A DNA stretch of 44,373 nt from the NCBI RefSeq assembly GCF_900114895.1, contig NZ_FOUO01000017.1, positions 1-44,373 on the forward strand, given 5' to 3'. Shown here piece by piece: positions 1 through 10,854 of this stretch. The notes below the pieces were generated by a model. The model was not told the DNA's origin. It was given only the letters and a program-made list of their open reading frames with translations, and did no database searches. This DNA is from Ectothiorhodospira mobilis. GTDB lineage: Bacteria; Pseudomonadota; Gammaproteobacteria; Ectothiorhodospirales; Ectothiorhodospiraceae. Every line of letters begins with the position of its first letter. The stretch's first letter is position 1. A program made the translations under genes and the position numbers.

Positions 1-96
1 CTCATCCGCCACATCCCCTCTATTGCTTGAGATCGTACCGGTGACGATGGAGGATCAGTGGGGGCTATGGAATACGGGGGCTACCGGACAGGTACG
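1..96. repeat. 96-bp terminal inverted repeat, left copy
   Basis: Bases 1-96 are the exact reverse complement of 44278-44373; identity stops at base 97. Read from the inner edge outward, the repeat starts cgtacctgtccgg and holds two direct copies of TAGCCCCC 16 bp apart. It cuts a tautomerase gene here and an Rpn-family gene at the other end, which is what the edge of a multicopy insertion sequence looks like when an assembly breaks inside it. The paired short repeats recall IS21-type ends, but no transposase of such an element lies in the window, so the family is a guess. Confidence 0.9.
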
Positions 97-326
97 GAGA
101 ACTCCGGGGTGCGCTCCTCGGGCAGACCGAGGCTCTTGAGTTCCAGGTAGGCCAGCGGTTCGCGGCTGCCGCCGAAGGCCATGCGGGGCGTGGGTTCGGC
201 GATGACCATGACATAGCCCTCTGGCTTGCCCAGCATCTCCGCCACCTGGCGGGAGGCGGCGGTGATCAGGGCATCCCAGGCCTCTTCAGTGGCCGGGGCA
301 TTGGACTGGATCTTCAGGGTCGGCAT
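81..326 (-). pseudogene. MIF-like tautomerase, 3' truncated by the terminal repeat
   Basis: Eighty-one codons starting MPTLKIQSN match the N-terminal two thirds of the macrophage migration inhibitory factor / phenylpyruvate tautomerase family (usual length about 115 residues). Visible family features are the catalytic Pro2 just after the start Met, the segment VAEMLGKPEGYVMV, and LAYLELKSLGLPEERTPE. After RTPEFS the reading frame enters the 96-bp terminal repeat and stops five residues later at 81-83, so the last third of the fold is missing. A longer in-frame upstream reading exists, but it runs through the tRNA and has no support; MPTLK is the family start. Either the gene was broken by an insertion or the contig simply ends in a repeat here. 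Confidence 0.8.
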
Positions 327-637
327 CGGTTCCTCCACGGGGACAGGGATGAGATTCGGCGGATCCCCGCAGGATACCGCCGGCCCCTGGCCCGCCGGAA
401 CCCGGTGGTCAGTGGGCTCGACGTAGCGCCCAGTGCGTCCGATACTGAAATCGTTCCCGCTCTGCCGTATTGGGCTGCCAATCCACCGAGCACTGCAACC
501 AGTACCCCTGTAGTGGGGGTTTCGTGGGAGCGAGGCAGCGGCAGTCCGGGTTGTTCCGCTTAGGTGCCCCAGTGGTGCCCAGCACCGCTGGATCAGAATC
601 CCGGAGATCAGGGGAGTGCTGTAACTTTTTGATTTTA
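327..637. other. Intergenic region without a recognisable gene
   Basis: About 310 bases between the tautomerase remnant and the tRNA gene. The only structure seen is an imperfect hairpin (arms 569-578 and 582-591, one G-T pair, 3-base loop) without a T-tract. It lies downstream of the tRNA on the minus strand and could help end its transcript. Short ORFs here are shadows. Confidence 0.4.
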
Positions 638-714
<77 letters not shown>

Positions 715-738
715 GTGTGGAGGGCAAAGATACAGCAG

Positions 739-771
739 AACGCCCCGGTGGCGACAGCCTGCCGGGGCGTT
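739..771 (-). terminator. Hairpin terminator downstream of rpoD
   Basis: A perfect 10-bp stem (AACGCCCCGG at 739-748 with CCGGGGCGTT at 762-771) and 13-nt loop lie 8 bp after the rpoD stop. No strong T-tract follows on the minus strand, but position and stability suit the end of the dnaG-rpoD transcript before the tRNA gene. Confidence 0.6.
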
Positions 772-779
772 GGGGTGGA

Positions 780-2639
<1,860 letters not shown>

Positions 2640-2701
2640 GGAAACCTGCTCAAACTGGACTTATGCTCACCGTTGGGGTGACGGGCGGGGGTAAACATTC
2701 A

Positions 2702-2727
2702 AGTATAGCAGTAATTCCTGTTGACAA
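2702..2727 (-). promoter_or_regulatory. Candidate rpoD-proximal promoter
   Basis: On the minus strand, in the dnaG-rpoD gap, there is an extended -10 (TGC TATACT; hexamer at 2702-2707) about 60 bp before the rpoD start. A TTGTCA lies 14 bp upstream (2722-2727), closer than the ideal 17; a perfect TTGACA at 2741-2746 is too far. The extended -10 is the main support. Confidence 0.45.
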
Positions 2728-2769
2728 CTACGTAAATCCGTGTCAATCCGTCCCTGGCGATCCGGGGCG

Positions 2770-4533
2770 TTAGGGGGCCGGGCGGGATAAAAGTTCCTGG
2801 AGCGTCCGTTTCTCCTCCTCCGTAAGCGGCCGTTCGCCGGCCGCCTTAAGCAGGGCGTCCGCCCGTTGCCGGGCATGGCGATGCCGCAGCCGGCCCAGGG
2901 CGTCCTCCAGGAGTTGTTCCGGTGTGGCCTCCTCCGCGGGTGGGGGTTGCCACTGGGCCAATTTTAGTAGATGCGGTGCCGCCTCGCTGTCCCGCCAGCG
3001 TTCCACCAGCGCCGCAGGGGTGAGATGGGGGTGGGCGTGCAGGGTTTCAAGCATCTGTGCCAGCAGGTCCGCGCCGGGGGTCTGCAGTTCCCGCAGCCAG
3101 GCGGTATCGGCTACGCGGGCCGCCAGATCCGGCCGGTTCAGCAGCAGGGACAGGGCCAGGCGCACGGGGGTGAGGGTCAGCCGCTGCAGGTTGCCGGGGC
3201 GGCGCGGGGGGCGGCGTGGCGGTGCGGCGGGAGGGGGCGGTTTTGCGTGGGGGGTGTCCGGGGCCAGTTGCTGCTCGAAGCGTTCCGGGGAGACGCCGGC
3301 GATGTGCGCCACGTCCGCCGCCAGCTGGCTGCGCAGCAGCCCCGGGGGCATGGGACGCAGCAGGGCCGCCGCCGTTTGTCCCAGGGTTGCCCGGCCCTCG
3401 CGGCTGGAGGTGTCGTGGCGCTGCGCCAGGCCATCCAGCAGGGTGTCGGATAGGGGTTTGGCGTCGTGGATGCGCGCCTGGAAGCCTTCCGGTCCCTCGC
3501 GGCGCACCAGGCTGTCCGGGTCGTCCCCCTGGGGCAGGAAGAGGAAGCGCACCTCGCGTCCGTCCCGCAGCACCGGCAGGGCCTGTTCCATCGCCCGCCA
3601 GGCGGCCTCACCGCCGGCACGGTCGCCGTCGAAGCAGAACACCACCCGGGGGACCACGCGGAACAGGCGCTCCAGGTGGTCCCGGGTGGTGGCAGTGCCC
3701 AGGGTGGCCACGGCGTTGCGCAGGCCGAACTGGGCCAGGGCGATGACGTCCATGTAGCCCTCCACCACCAGCAGGGTCTCCAGCCGGGTATGGGCCCGGC
3801 GCGCCTCGAACAGGCCGTAGAGCAGATGGCCCTTGTGGAACACGGGGGTCTCGGGGGTGTTCAGGTACTTGGGGGTGCCGTCCCCCAGCAGGCGGCCGCC
3901 GAATCCCACCACCCGTCCCCGGCCGTCGCGGATGGGGAACATGAGCCGTCCGCGGAAGCGGTCGTAGGGCCGGCCGCCTTCCCGGCGGGTGGTCAGTCCC
4001 GCCGCCGCCAGGGTGGCCTCACCATGATCCGGGGTCAGGGCGCGGAGCAGGTCGTCGCGGGTGTCCACGGCATAGCCCAGGCGGTAGTCCCGGGCCACTT
4101 CACCGCTCACGCCGCGGGCCTTGAGATAGTCCACGGCACGGGCATTGCGGCGCAGGTGGGCCTCGAAACGGGTTGCCGCCGCCTCGTTGGCGGCGATGAG
4201 GGGGGCGTGGGTGTCCGCCTCCCGCCGGTCCCCGGCCTCCCGGGGGACCTCCATGCCCGCCTGGCGGGCCAGTTCCTCCACGGCCTCCACGAAATCCAGG
4301 TTGTCGTGCTGCATGAGGAAGTCGATGGCCGTGCCATGGGCACCGCAACCGAAGCAGTGATAGAACTGCTTTTGGGGGCTGACGTAGAAGGACGGGGTCT
4401 TCTCGGCGTGGAAGGGGCAGCAGGCGGCGTATTCCCGGCCCTGCTTCTTCAGGGGCACGCGCGCGCCCACCAGCTCCACCAGGTCGGTGCGGGCGATGAG
4501 TTCGTCGATGAAGGCGCGCGGGATGCGGGACAT
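2770..4533 (-). CDS. dnaG: DNA primase DnaG
   Basis: 587 residues from the start chosen at MSRIPRAFIDELIART; two upstream in-frame starts add sequence unlike the family. DnaG makes the RNA primers for replication. The N-terminal CHC2 zinc finger is visible as CCPFHAEKTPSF then CFGCGAHG (C-x2-H ... C-x2-C). The catalytic core contains NTPETPVFHKGHLLYG, and the TOPRIM acidic motifs are VVEGYMDVIAL (Glu) and FCFDGDRAG (Asp-x-Asp). The proline-rich stretch before residue 440 is probably the hinge to the C-terminal helicase-binding domain. It lies downstream of the DamX-like gene and upstream of rpoD; rpsU, often first in this operon, is absent. Confidence 0.97.
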   Translation of the reverse strand: MSRIPRAFIDELIARTDLVELVGARVPLKKQGREYAACCPFHAEKTPSFYVSPQKQFYHCFGCGAHGTAIDFLMQHDNLDFVEAVEELARQAGMEVPREAGDRREADTHAPLIAANEAAATRFEAHLRRNARAVDYLKARGVSGEVARDYRLGYAVDTRDDLLRALTPDHGEATLAAAGLTTRREGGRPYDRFRGRLMFPIRDGRGRVVGFGGRLLGDGTPKYLNTPETPVFHKGHLLYGLFEARRAHTRLETLLVVEGYMDVIALAQFGLRNAVATLGTATTRDHLERLFRVVPRVVFCFDGDRAGGEAAWRAMEQALPVLRDGREVRFLFLPQGDDPDSLVRREGPEGFQARIHDAKPLSDTLLDGLAQRHDTSSREGRATLGQTAAALLRPMPPGLLRSQLAADVAHIAGVSPERFEQQLAPDTPHAKPPPPAAPPRRPPRRPGNLQRLTLTPVRLALSLLLNRPDLAARVADTAWLRELQTPGADLLAQMLETLHAHPHLTPAALVERWRDSEAAPHLLKLAQWQPPPAEEATPEQLLEDALGRLRHRHARQRADALLKAAGERPLTEEEKRTLQELLSRPAP

Positions 4534-4548
4534 GGGGGCGGACAAGGA

Positions 4549-4586
4549 CCGTCGGGCGTGCATTATCCCCCATGCGCGCCCGACGG
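4549..4586 (-). promoter_or_regulatory. Long hairpin overlapping a -10-like box upstream of dnaG
   Basis: The arms 4549-4563 and 4572-4586 pair over 15 bp (one G-T) around an 8-nt loop, 16 bp upstream of the dnaG start. The loop side contains GATAAT on the minus strand (4562-4567), a plausible -10. It could be a terminator or attenuator limiting dnaG expression, as is known upstream of dnaG in the E. coli macromolecular synthesis operon, or the -10 could be fortuitous. Confidence 0.45.
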
Positions 4587-4645
4587 GGGAGGGGCGCCCG
4601 CGTGTTGCGGGCATTGCCGTGGCGGGGACGCGGGGCGGCCCCGGT

Positions 4646-6226
4646 TCAGTCTGCCATGATGTCCTGCACGGAACCGAAGCTGCGGATGAAGGGCTGGTTC
4701 TTGCGTACCTCGGCCGGCAGGGCGGGGATGGCGCTGCGCGCCGCCTCGGCCCCGGGATAGCTGCCGAAGATCAGGGCATAGAAGTCTTTCCCGTCCCTGC
4801 GGGTGTGGTACCAGGCCACGTCGCCGGGCAGATTGACTTCCCGTGCATAGGCCTTGATGCGTTCCTCGCTGCTGCTGAGCACGATCTGGATGGTGTAGCG
4901 GCTGCGCTCCTGATCCCGGATCCAGGCGGCGTCGTGCAGGCGCATATCGTCCTGCGCCCCGGCCCCGGGCTGTGCTTCGGCACCGGAGGTCGGTGCCGGT
5001 TCGGGTTCGGGTGCGGTCTCCGGTTCCGGGGTGGCCTCCGGTTCCGGTGTCGGTTCGGGTTCCGGGGGCTGCCCCTGGGCTTCCGGTTCCGGGGCCGGTT
5101 CGGCTTCAGGCTCCGCGGCGGGGGCCTCCGGCTCCGGCACGGGGGCGCGATCCCGGGGGGCGGGCCGTTCCTGGGGCGCCGGGGCCGGCGTTTCCCCGGA
5201 TGTTTCATCCGGGGCGGGGAGCTCGGGGACCTGGGGTTGCTGCGGTGCGGTCTCGGGCTGCGTACGCCGGGGCTGGTCGGGCAGGACCAGGGGCTCGCTC
5301 TGTACCGGCAGCCGGCGGGGCTCCTCATCCTCGCCGCCGCCCAGCAGGCTCAGGGTGATCACCAGCGCGGCCACCAGCAGCACCCCCGCCAGGGCGGGGC
5401 CGAACCAGCGCTGGCGCCAGAAGGGGGTGCCGCCGCTTGCGCCGCTCCCGGCGCCCGCCTCCCCCTCGCAGTGCTGCCGCAGCCGTTCCGTGGCCACGGT
5501 GTTGATGCGAGCGGGCAGGCCGCCGGATTCCTGATGGATCTCCTGCAGGGCCTCCTGGTCCAGGGGGCTGGGCCCTTCCAGACCCGCCGCCTCCAGGCGG
5601 TGGCGCAGGTAGGCGGTGGTCTGTTCCGGGGTGAAGGCGCGCACCTGCACGCTCACCTGGGCCTCGGGGACATCCAGGGCGTCGTCCACCGACTGTATGC
5701 GCTCGTCCACCTCCGGCTCCCCCACCAGCAGCAGGCCGAAGCGATGGCCGGTGGCCTCGTGCACCCGGCGGCGGACCTGGATCAGTTCCTTGAGCACCTC
5801 CGTATCCAGCAACTGGGCATCGTCGATGGCCAGCACGGGGCGCATCCCCGCCTCCACGAGCCGACCCAGGAAGCGGTCCAGGGGATCGTTTGACTGTACT
5901 CCGGGGGCGGCGTCCTTCCAGTACTGGCGCACGGTGTATTCGATGGCCGCCAGGCTGATCCCCTCCCGGGCCTTGAAGGCGCAGAAGTCCAGCTCGTCCC
6001 GGCCTCGGGCCAGGATGCGCAGCAGTTGCGTGCTCTTGCCGGCCCCCTTCTCCCCCTTCAGCAGGACCACGTTCTGGTCCTTTTCCAGGTGACGCAGGAC
6101 CGTGTTCACCGGCATGTCGATGCCCGGATCGCTATAGAGGAAGTCCTCACCCGCCGCGGGGGCGAAGGGGGGCTGGCGCAGCCCGAGGCGTTCGAGGCAG
6201 TCGGCGGACAGTGTGTCGTTGGCCAT
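4646..6226 (-). CDS. DamX-like AAA ATPase / SPOR-domain cell division protein
   Basis: 526 residues from the ATG at 6226, preceded by AGGGA; a TTG six codons earlier overlaps the dgt stop. The N-terminal ATPase domain has Walker A GEKGAGKST (residues 58-66) and Walker B VLAIDDAQLL, of the ExeA/DamX type. A membrane helix (FGPALAGVLLVAALVITLSL) follows near residue 280. A periplasmic linker is rich in Pro and Glu, with PEPE-type repeats at about residues 350-420. The last 80 residues form a SPOR domain (YTIQIVLSSSEERIKAYA ... FYALIFGSY), which binds denuded peptidoglycan at the septum. E. coli DamX lies downstream of aroKB in the same way. The protein is probably inner-membrane with the SPOR domain outside. 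Confidence 0.88.
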   Translation of the reverse strand: MANDTLSADCLERLGLRQPPFAPAAGEDFLYSDPGIDMPVNTVLRHLEKDQNVVLLKGEKGAGKSTQLLRILARGRDELDFCAFKAREGISLAAIEYTVRQYWKDAAPGVQSNDPLDRFLGRLVEAGMRPVLAIDDAQLLDTEVLKELIQVRRRVHEATGHRFGLLLVGEPEVDERIQSVDDALDVPEAQVSVQVRAFTPEQTTAYLRHRLEAAGLEGPSPLDQEALQEIHQESGGLPARINTVATERLRQHCEGEAGAGSGASGGTPFWRQRWFGPALAGVLLVAALVITLSLLGGGEDEEPRRLPVQSEPLVLPDQPRRTQPETAPQQPQVPELPAPDETSGETPAPAPQERPAPRDRAPVPEPEAPAAEPEAEPAPEPEAQGQPPEPEPTPEPEATPEPETAPEPEPAPTSGAEAQPGAGAQDDMRLHDAAWIRDQERSRYTIQIVLSSSEERIKAYAREVNLPGDVAWYHTRRDGKDFYALIFGSYPGAEAARSAIPALPAEVRKNQPFIRSFGSVQDIMAD

Positions 6227-6240
6227 GGGATCCCTGGATG

Positions 6241-7416
6241 TCAAGAAAGTGTCTTCGGGTCGAACAGGCGCCCGTATTCGGCGATGGCGAAGCGGTCGGT
6301 CATGCCCGCCAGGTAGTCGGCCACGGCCCGGGCGCGTCCGGCCTCCCCGGTTTCCGCCGCCAGGCGCCGGGCCTTGCGCTCGTGCTCGGGGGGCAGCAGG
6401 GCCGGATCCTCCATGTAGGCGGCGAACAGGGCCTTAAGCACCCGGGCCGCCTTGGCGGTCATGCGTCGGACGCGATAATGACGATAGAGATGCTGGCGCA
6501 GGAAACCCTTGAGTTCAAGGTTGTATTCCCGGATCCGTGGACTGAATCGAATCAGGGGGCGGTCCTGGGCGCGCACCGCCTCCAGGCTGTCCGGGGCGGC
6601 CCGGTGGATGGCCTCCCGGCTGCTCTCGATCAGGTCGGTCACCAGGCGGTTGATCATGCGCCGGATCACCTCGTGGCGCACCCGTTTCTCGTCCAGCCCC
6701 GGATGGCGGGCGTTCACCTCGGCCTGGGCCTCACGAAAGAGGGTGATGCCCTGGAGCTGTTCCAGGGTGATGAATCCCGAGCGCAGGCCGTCGTCCACAT
6801 CGTGGTTGTTGTAGGCGATCTCGTCGGCCAGGTTGTTGAGCTGCGCCTCCAGGCTGGGCTGGCCGCCGTCCACGAAGCGACGTCCCACGTCCCCCAGGCC
6901 GGCGGCCACCTCTGCCGTGCAGTGCTTGAGGATGCCTTCCCGGGTCTCGAAGGTGAGGTTGAGGCCGTCGAACTCGGCGTAGTGGGCCTCCAGATGGTCC
7001 ACCACCCGCAGCGACTGCAGGTTGTGCTCGAAGCCCCCGTAATCGGCCATGCACTGGTCCAGGGCGTCCTGGCCGGCATGGCCGAAGGGGGTGTGGCCCA
7101 GGTCGTGGGCCAGGGCGATGGCCTCGGTGAGGTCCTCGTTCAGACCCAGCATGCGGGCGATGGCCCGGGCGATCTGGGCCACCTCCAGGCTGTGGGTGAG
7201 GCGGGTGCGGAACAGGTCCCCCTCGTGGTTGACGAAGACCTGGGTCTTGTACTCCAGGCGCCGGAAGGCGGTGGAATGGATGATGCGGTCCCGGTCCCGC
7301 TGGAACTCGCTGCGGTAGGTGGGGGGCGGTTCCGGGTGGCGGCGGCCCCGGCTGACGGCATCCCGGGCCGCGTAGGGGGCCAGGGGGGAGGGCGCGTTCA
7401 GCGGCGGGTGGTTCAT
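6241..7416 (-). CDS. dgt: Deoxyguanosinetriphosphate triphosphohydrolase-like protein (HD domain)
   Basis: 391 residues of the dGTPase-like HD phosphohydrolase family (subtype 2), which removes triphosphate from dGTP and other dNTPs. Metal-binding signatures are [30 protein letters not shown] and [15 protein letters not shown]. The N-terminus [18 protein letters not shown] is typical. The start ATG overlaps the aroB stop by 4 bp (ATGA), indicating translational coupling. The stop lies directly before the DamX-like gene, placing dgt inside an aroK-aroB-dgt-damX unit. Confidence 0.93.
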   Translation of the reverse strand: MNHPPLNAPSPLAPYAARDAVSRGRRHPEPPPTYRSEFQRDRDRIIHSTAFRRLEYKTQVFVNHEGDLFRTRLTHSLEVAQIARAIARMLGLNEDLTEAIALAHDLGHTPFGHAGQDALDQCMADYGGFEHNLQSLRVVDHLEAHYAEFDGLNLTFETREGILKHCTAEVAAGLGDVGRRFVDGGQPSLEAQLNNLADEIAYNNHDVDDGLRSGFITLEQLQGITLFREAQAEVNARHPGLDEKRVRHEVIRRMINRLVTDLIESSREAIHRAAPDSLEAVRAQDRPLIRFSPRIREYNLELKGFLRQHLYRHYRVRRMTAKAARVLKALFAAYMEDPALLPPEHERKARRLAAETGEAGRARAVADYLAGMTDRFAIAEYGRLFDPKTLS

Positions 7417-8504
7417 GGTCGGGTCAGGGCATCCAGGGTCTCGTCCAGGGCCTTGGGGTCGAATTCGGCGGTCACCACCGCCCGGCCGATCCCCTGCAGC
7501 AGCACCAGGCGCAGCCGCCCCCGCTGGACCTTCTTGTCCACCGCCATGATCTCCCGAAAGCGCTCCGGCCCCAGCCCCGGTGGCGGTTCCACCGGCAGGC
7601 CCGCGGCCTGCAGGAGCCGGACGATGCGTTCCTGCTCCCCGGCCTCAAGCCAGCCCAGGCGCAGGGACAGGTCCGCCGCCATCACCGTGCCCGCCGCCAC
7701 CGCCTCGCCGTGGAGCCACTGGCCGTAGCCCATGCCGGTCTCGATGGCGTGGCCGAAGGTGTGGCCCAGGTTGAGCAGGGCGCGGCGGCCGGATTCGCGT
7801 TCATCCTGCGCCACCACATGGGCCTTGTCGGCGCAGGAGCGGCGGATGGCATGGGCCAGGGCCTCGGGTTCCCGGGCCCGGAGCGCCGGCAGGTGGGCCT
7901 CCAGCCAGGCGAAGAATTCCGCGTCGTCGATGAGGCCGTACTTGATCACCTCCGCCAGGCCGGCGCTCAGTTCCCGGTCCGGCAGGGTGTTCAGGGTGTC
8001 GGTGTCCACCAGGACCATGCGCGGCTGGTGGAAGGCCCCGATCATGTTCTTGCCCAGGGGGTGGTTGACCCCTGTCTTGCCCCCCACCGAGGAGTCCACC
8101 TGGGCCAGCAGGGTGGTGGGTACCTGGATGAAGTCGATGCCCCGCTGATAGGTGGCGGCGGCGAAGCCGGTGAGATCGCCGATGACACCGCCCCCCAGGG
8201 CCACCAGCAGGTCGCCCCGGTCCAGGCGCCGCTGCAGCAGGCCGGTATAGATCCGTTCCAGGGTCTCCAGGGTCTTGTAGCGCTCCCCGTCCGGCAGCAC
8301 CAGGGCGTCCACCGACCCGGCCCCCGCCGCGGACAGGGTATCCTGCAGCGTTTGCAGATAGAGCGGGGCCACCGTCTCATTGCTGACCACCACCACCCGC
8401 CGCCCGGTGGCCCGCTCCCCCAGGAGTTCGGGCTGGCGCAGCAGGCCGCGGCCGATGTGGATGGGGTAGCCGCGCTCCCCCAGTTCGACGCTGAGCGTAT
8501 CCAT
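7413..8504 (-). CDS. aroB: 3-dehydroquinate synthase AroB
   Basis: 363 residues from [18 protein letters not shown]; an upstream in-frame Met at 8516 is possible and neither has a clear Shine-Dalgarno. AroB converts DAHP to 3-dehydroquinate in the shikimate pathway using NAD and a divalent metal. Diagnostic segments are [46 protein letters not shown] and [12 protein letters not shown], the last with metal-ligand histidines. It lies 122 bp downstream of aroK and overlaps dgt by 4 bp. Confidence 0.97.
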   Translation of the reverse strand: MDTLSVELGERGYPIHIGRGLLRQPELLGERATGRRVVVVSNETVAPLYLQTLQDTLSAAGAGSVDALVLPDGERYKTLETLERIYTGLLQRRLDRGDLLVALGGGVIGDLTGFAAATYQRGIDFIQVPTTLLAQVDSSVGGKTGVNHPLGKNMIGAFHQPRMVLVDTDTLNTLPDRELSAGLAEVIKYGLIDDAEFFAWLEAHLPALRAREPEALAHAIRRSCADKAHVVAQDERESGRRALLNLGHTFGHAIETGMGYGQWLHGEAVAAGTVMAADLSLRLGWLEAGEQERIVRLLQAAGLPVEPPPGLGPERFREIMAVDKKVQRGRLRLVLLQGIGRAVVTAEFDPKALDETLDALTRP

Positions 8505-8526
8505 GGAGGGGATCATACTAAAGCCG

Positions 8527-8555
8527 GGGAAGACAGACCATTGAACCGTCTTCCC
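8527..8555. repeat. Inverted repeat in the aroK-aroB gap
   Basis: GGGAAGAC at 8527-8534 pairs with GTCTTCCC at 8548-8555 across a 13-nt loop, about 20 bp upstream of the aroB start. There is no T-tract. It could stabilise or process the mRNA, or act as a protein-binding site. Confidence 0.35.
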
Positions 8556-8626
8556 GTGCCTGCCCCGGGCGTGGGTGCCGGCGGCTGAAGCCTGCCCGCC
8601 ACCGGGCTGGCGTGGGGCCGTGGCCC

Positions 8627-9295
8627 TCAGGCGCCCCGGTGCCCGGATCGTGCGGCCTTGCGCTTTTGGTTGTTGCGCGCGCCTGGGGCGCGCCCCTTCC
8701 CCGGCTGGGTGCCCGGGCGGTTGCCGGCGCATTCGTTCCGGTATTGGCGGGCGATGAGGCGCACCGTGGAACGCAGGTGTTCCCGGTCCGTGTCCACGAT
8801 CAGGTGGGCAACCTCCCGGTAGAGGGGGTCGCGCACCTCCAGGAGGGCCTCGAGGCGGGCACGGGGATCCTCGGTCTGCAACAGGGGGCGGTTCCGGTCC
8901 CGGGCCGTGCGCTTGAGCTGGAGGGTCACCGGCGTGCGCAGGTAGACCACCAGGCCGCAGCGTTGCAGCTGTTCCCGGTTCTCGGGGCGCATCACGGCCC
9001 CTCCCCCCGTGGCCAGGACGATGCCGCAGCGGGCGCACAGGTCCTCGAGGACGGCGGCCTCGCGGCGGCGGAATCCCTCCTCCCCCTCGTATTCGAAGAT
9101 GGTGGGGATGTCCACGCCGGTGCGGGACTCCAGCTCCCGGTCGCTGTCCACGAAGGGCATCTGCAGGCGGGCGGCCAGGTGGCGGCCCACGGTGGACTTG
9201 CCGGCGCCCATGGGGCCGACGAGGACGATGTTGGTTCTTTCCGCCAAGGGGATGCCCCGTTCGGTGTTGACTTGGGCCGGTGTTGTGCAGGGCAT
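8627..9295 (-). CDS. aroK: Shikimate kinase AroK
   Basis: 222 residues from the ATG at 9295, which has GGGGGA seven bases upstream; family members are usually about 175. AroK phosphorylates shikimate with ATP in the cytoplasm. Walker [10 protein letters not shown], the shikimate-binding DSDRELE, and LATGGGAV are present, and RDRNRPLL is the lid. The extra length is a short N-terminal leader (about 20 residues) and a basic C-terminal tail after RQYRNEC rich in Arg, Lys and Gly ([17 protein letters not shown]), not part of the kinase fold. First of the aroK-aroB-dgt-damX cluster. The pilMNOPQ genes that often precede aroK are not here; other pilin genes lie divergently upstream. Confidence 0.95.
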   Translation of the reverse strand: MPCTTPAQVNTERGIPLAERTNIVLVGPMGAGKSTVGRHLAARLQMPFVDSDRELESRTGVDIPTIFEYEGEEGFRRREAAVLEDLCARCGIVLATGGGAVMRPENREQLQRCGLVVYLRTPVTLQLKRTARDRNRPLLQTEDPRARLEALLEVRDPLYREVAHLIVDTDREHLRSTVRLIARQYRNECAGNRPGTQPGKGRAPGARNNQKRKAARSGHRGA

Positions 9296-9353
9296 GGTAC
9301 GTCCCCCGGCCCTATCCGTCACGTCACCGCCGGGGGTTCAGGGTGTGGGACGG

Positions 9354-9403
9354 GGCGGTGGCGGCGGGGCTGTCCGCGGGCGGGTCTCCCCACCGCCACC
9401 GCC
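9354..9403 (-). terminator. GC-rich hairpin after the 46-residue protein gene
   Basis: Two 16-base arms (9354-9369 and 9388-9403) pair with one mismatch, 7 bp after the stop of the small membrane protein gene. No T-run follows, so this is only a candidate terminator separating it from aroK. Confidence 0.4.
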
Positions 9404-9410
9404 GCCGGGG

Positions 9411-9551
9411 TCACTTCTGCAGCGTGACGGTGATGATCTGGACGGCCAGGACGATACCGAGGATCACGTACAGCGTGACCATGAAGGGGACCCCCAGCTG
9501 CAGGGCGGCACCGGTATCGGCCATGGCGGCCGTGCTTGCCATGTCGTTCAT
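9411..9551 (-). CDS. 46-residue single-pass membrane protein, unknown function
   Basis: The reading frame MNDMASTAAMADTGAALQLG continues into one hydrophobic helix (residues 23-42, FMVTLYVILGIVLAVQIITV) and ends TLQK. A strong Shine-Dalgarno (AAGGAGGAGAGG) directly precedes the ATG, which is the main reason to accept so short a gene. It lies between aroK (same strand, 115 bp away) and the divergent pilV. The family is not recognised; it may be a small inner-membrane subunit or regulator. Confidence 0.6.
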   Translation of the reverse strand: MNDMASTAAMADTGAALQLGVPFMVTLYVILGIVLAVQIITVTLQK

Positions 9552-9798
9552 CCTCTCCTCCTTCCTGCGGTCGCATGCATCCTGGGGCAGCAGGCCGTCC
9601 GGTCCATGGCCCAAAGGGGCGGACACATCGGCCCATGGCCGCTGCCCCGCGTGGCCGGCGCGGACCCGCCGGTTGCAGGGAAGGGTGGACCATCCCGCCC
9701 GGGGAGGCAAGGGGATGGGCTCGTGTGGGGGAGTGGAAAAAACGGGGGATTCTGCTATGGAGGGAGGCACGGCAATGGCGTTCACAGGGAGGTGAACC

Positions 9799-10233
9799 AT
9801 GACGGCTCCTTCGCGCCTTCAGTGCCAGCGGGGCTTTTCGCTGATCGAGGCCCTGGTGGCCCTGCTGGTGCTCTCCGTGGGTCTGCTGGGGCTGGCGGCC
9901 CTGCAGTTGTCCGCCCTCAAGGGGGCCCACTCCGCCTATCAGCGGACCCTGGCCAGCATCGCCGCCCGGGATGCCCAGGAGCGCCTGTGGATGGCGGCGG
10001 CCGAAGGCCCCTTGCAGGTGGCCGCGGTGAGTTCCGCCTGGCGCCGGCAATGGTCCGCCGATGCCGATGCCCCCGATCTCGCGGCCCTGCCCGGTGCCGG
10101 CGACAGCCGCATCACCTGCAGCGCCGGGCAATGCACCATCACCGTGGCCTGGAGCGAGGGGCGTTTCCGGGAGCCGGAGGGGGTGACCACCTTCGACTAC
10201 GCGGTGGACCTGCCCCCGGAGGCGGTGAAATGA
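9799..10233 (+). CDS. pilV: Type IV pilus minor pilin PilV (copy 1)
   Basis: 144 residues with a short basic leader and the type III prepilin signal QRG-FSLIEALVALLVLSVGL; PilD would cut after Gly and methylate Phe, with Glu5 present. The globular part carries a C..C pair (ITCSAGQCTI) as in PilV/GspI-type minor pilins that prime pilus assembly. GGGAGGTG precedes the ATG. The stop overlaps the pilW start (ATGA). It is a clear paralog of the gene at 14780, sharing LVALLVLSVGLLG and QRTLAS. Confidence 0.9.
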   Translation: MTAPSRLQCQRGFSLIEALVALLVLSVGLLGLAALQLSALKGAHSAYQRTLASIAARDAQERLWMAAAEGPLQVAAVSSAWRRQWSADADAPDLAALPGAGDSRITCSAGQCTITVAWSEGRFREPEGVTTFDYAVDLPPEAVK

Positions 10234-10784
10234 ACGCCATCCCAAGGCATCACCGCAGCCGGGGGTTTTCCCTGGTGGAATGGATGGTCGCCCTGGTGAT
10301 CGGTCTCATCCTCCTGGCCGGGGCCCTGCAGGTCTTCCTGGCCCACCAGACCACCTACCGCGAGACCCAGCGCTGGGCCCGGCTGCAGGAGACCCTGGCC
10401 TTCGTCACGGAGTACCTGACACGGGACCTGCGCGGGGCCGAGGGGGTGCACTGGTCCGACGGGGAGCTGCGGGTGACCCGGGATCGCCGCATCGACTGGT
10501 GTGGTGCAGACCCAGGGGTGCACACGGTGCGTTACTGGATCGAGGACGATGCCCTGCGCTGCCGTTCCAGCACCATGCACAACCACGAGCTCATCCGCGG
10601 TTTTCGCCCCGGCAGCCGCCTGGAGGCCGCCTTGCTCCCCGACGCCGCCGATCCCACGGGGGTGCGCATCGATCTGGTCTTCCAGAGCCACGCAGGGGAG
10701 GGGGCGAACCCCAGGACCCACCGATTGTCCTTCCATGTGGCCCTGCGCAACCGCGTGCTGGCCCGGATCCAGTCCCCGCCGTGA
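10230..10784 (+). CDS. pilW: Type IV pilus minor pilin PilW (copy 1)
   Basis: 184 residues. Prepilin motif SRG-FSLVEWMVALVIGLILLAG, then FLAHQTTYRETQRWARLQE and DLRGAEGVHW, characteristic of PilW. The start overlaps the pilV stop by 4 bp. Paralogous to the product at 15241 (same VEWM-ALVIGLIL core and FHVALR-type C-terminal motif). With pilV it forms a two-gene unit lacking pilX and pilY1 directly downstream, unusual for fimU/pilVWXY1 clusters. Confidence 0.9.
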   Translation: MNAIPRHHRSRGFSLVEWMVALVIGLILLAGALQVFLAHQTTYRETQRWARLQETLAFVTEYLTRDLRGAEGVHWSDGELRVTRDRRIDWCGADPGVHTVRYWIEDDALRCRSSTMHNHELIRGFRPGSRLEAALLPDAADPTGVRIDLVFQSHAGEGANPRTHRLSFHVALRNRVLARIQSPP

Positions 10785-10854
10785 GCGAAGGCCTGATTGC
10801 CGCGCCCGCTATCGGCCTGGGATAATCGCCACAATGGCCCTTCAGGATGCCGCC

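Noticed and set aside
9765-9780. A GGCACG-N5-GGC sequence resembling a sigma-54 promoter before pilV
   Set aside because: The predicted transcript start would fall inside the pilV ribosome-binding site, and the -12 part matches poorly.
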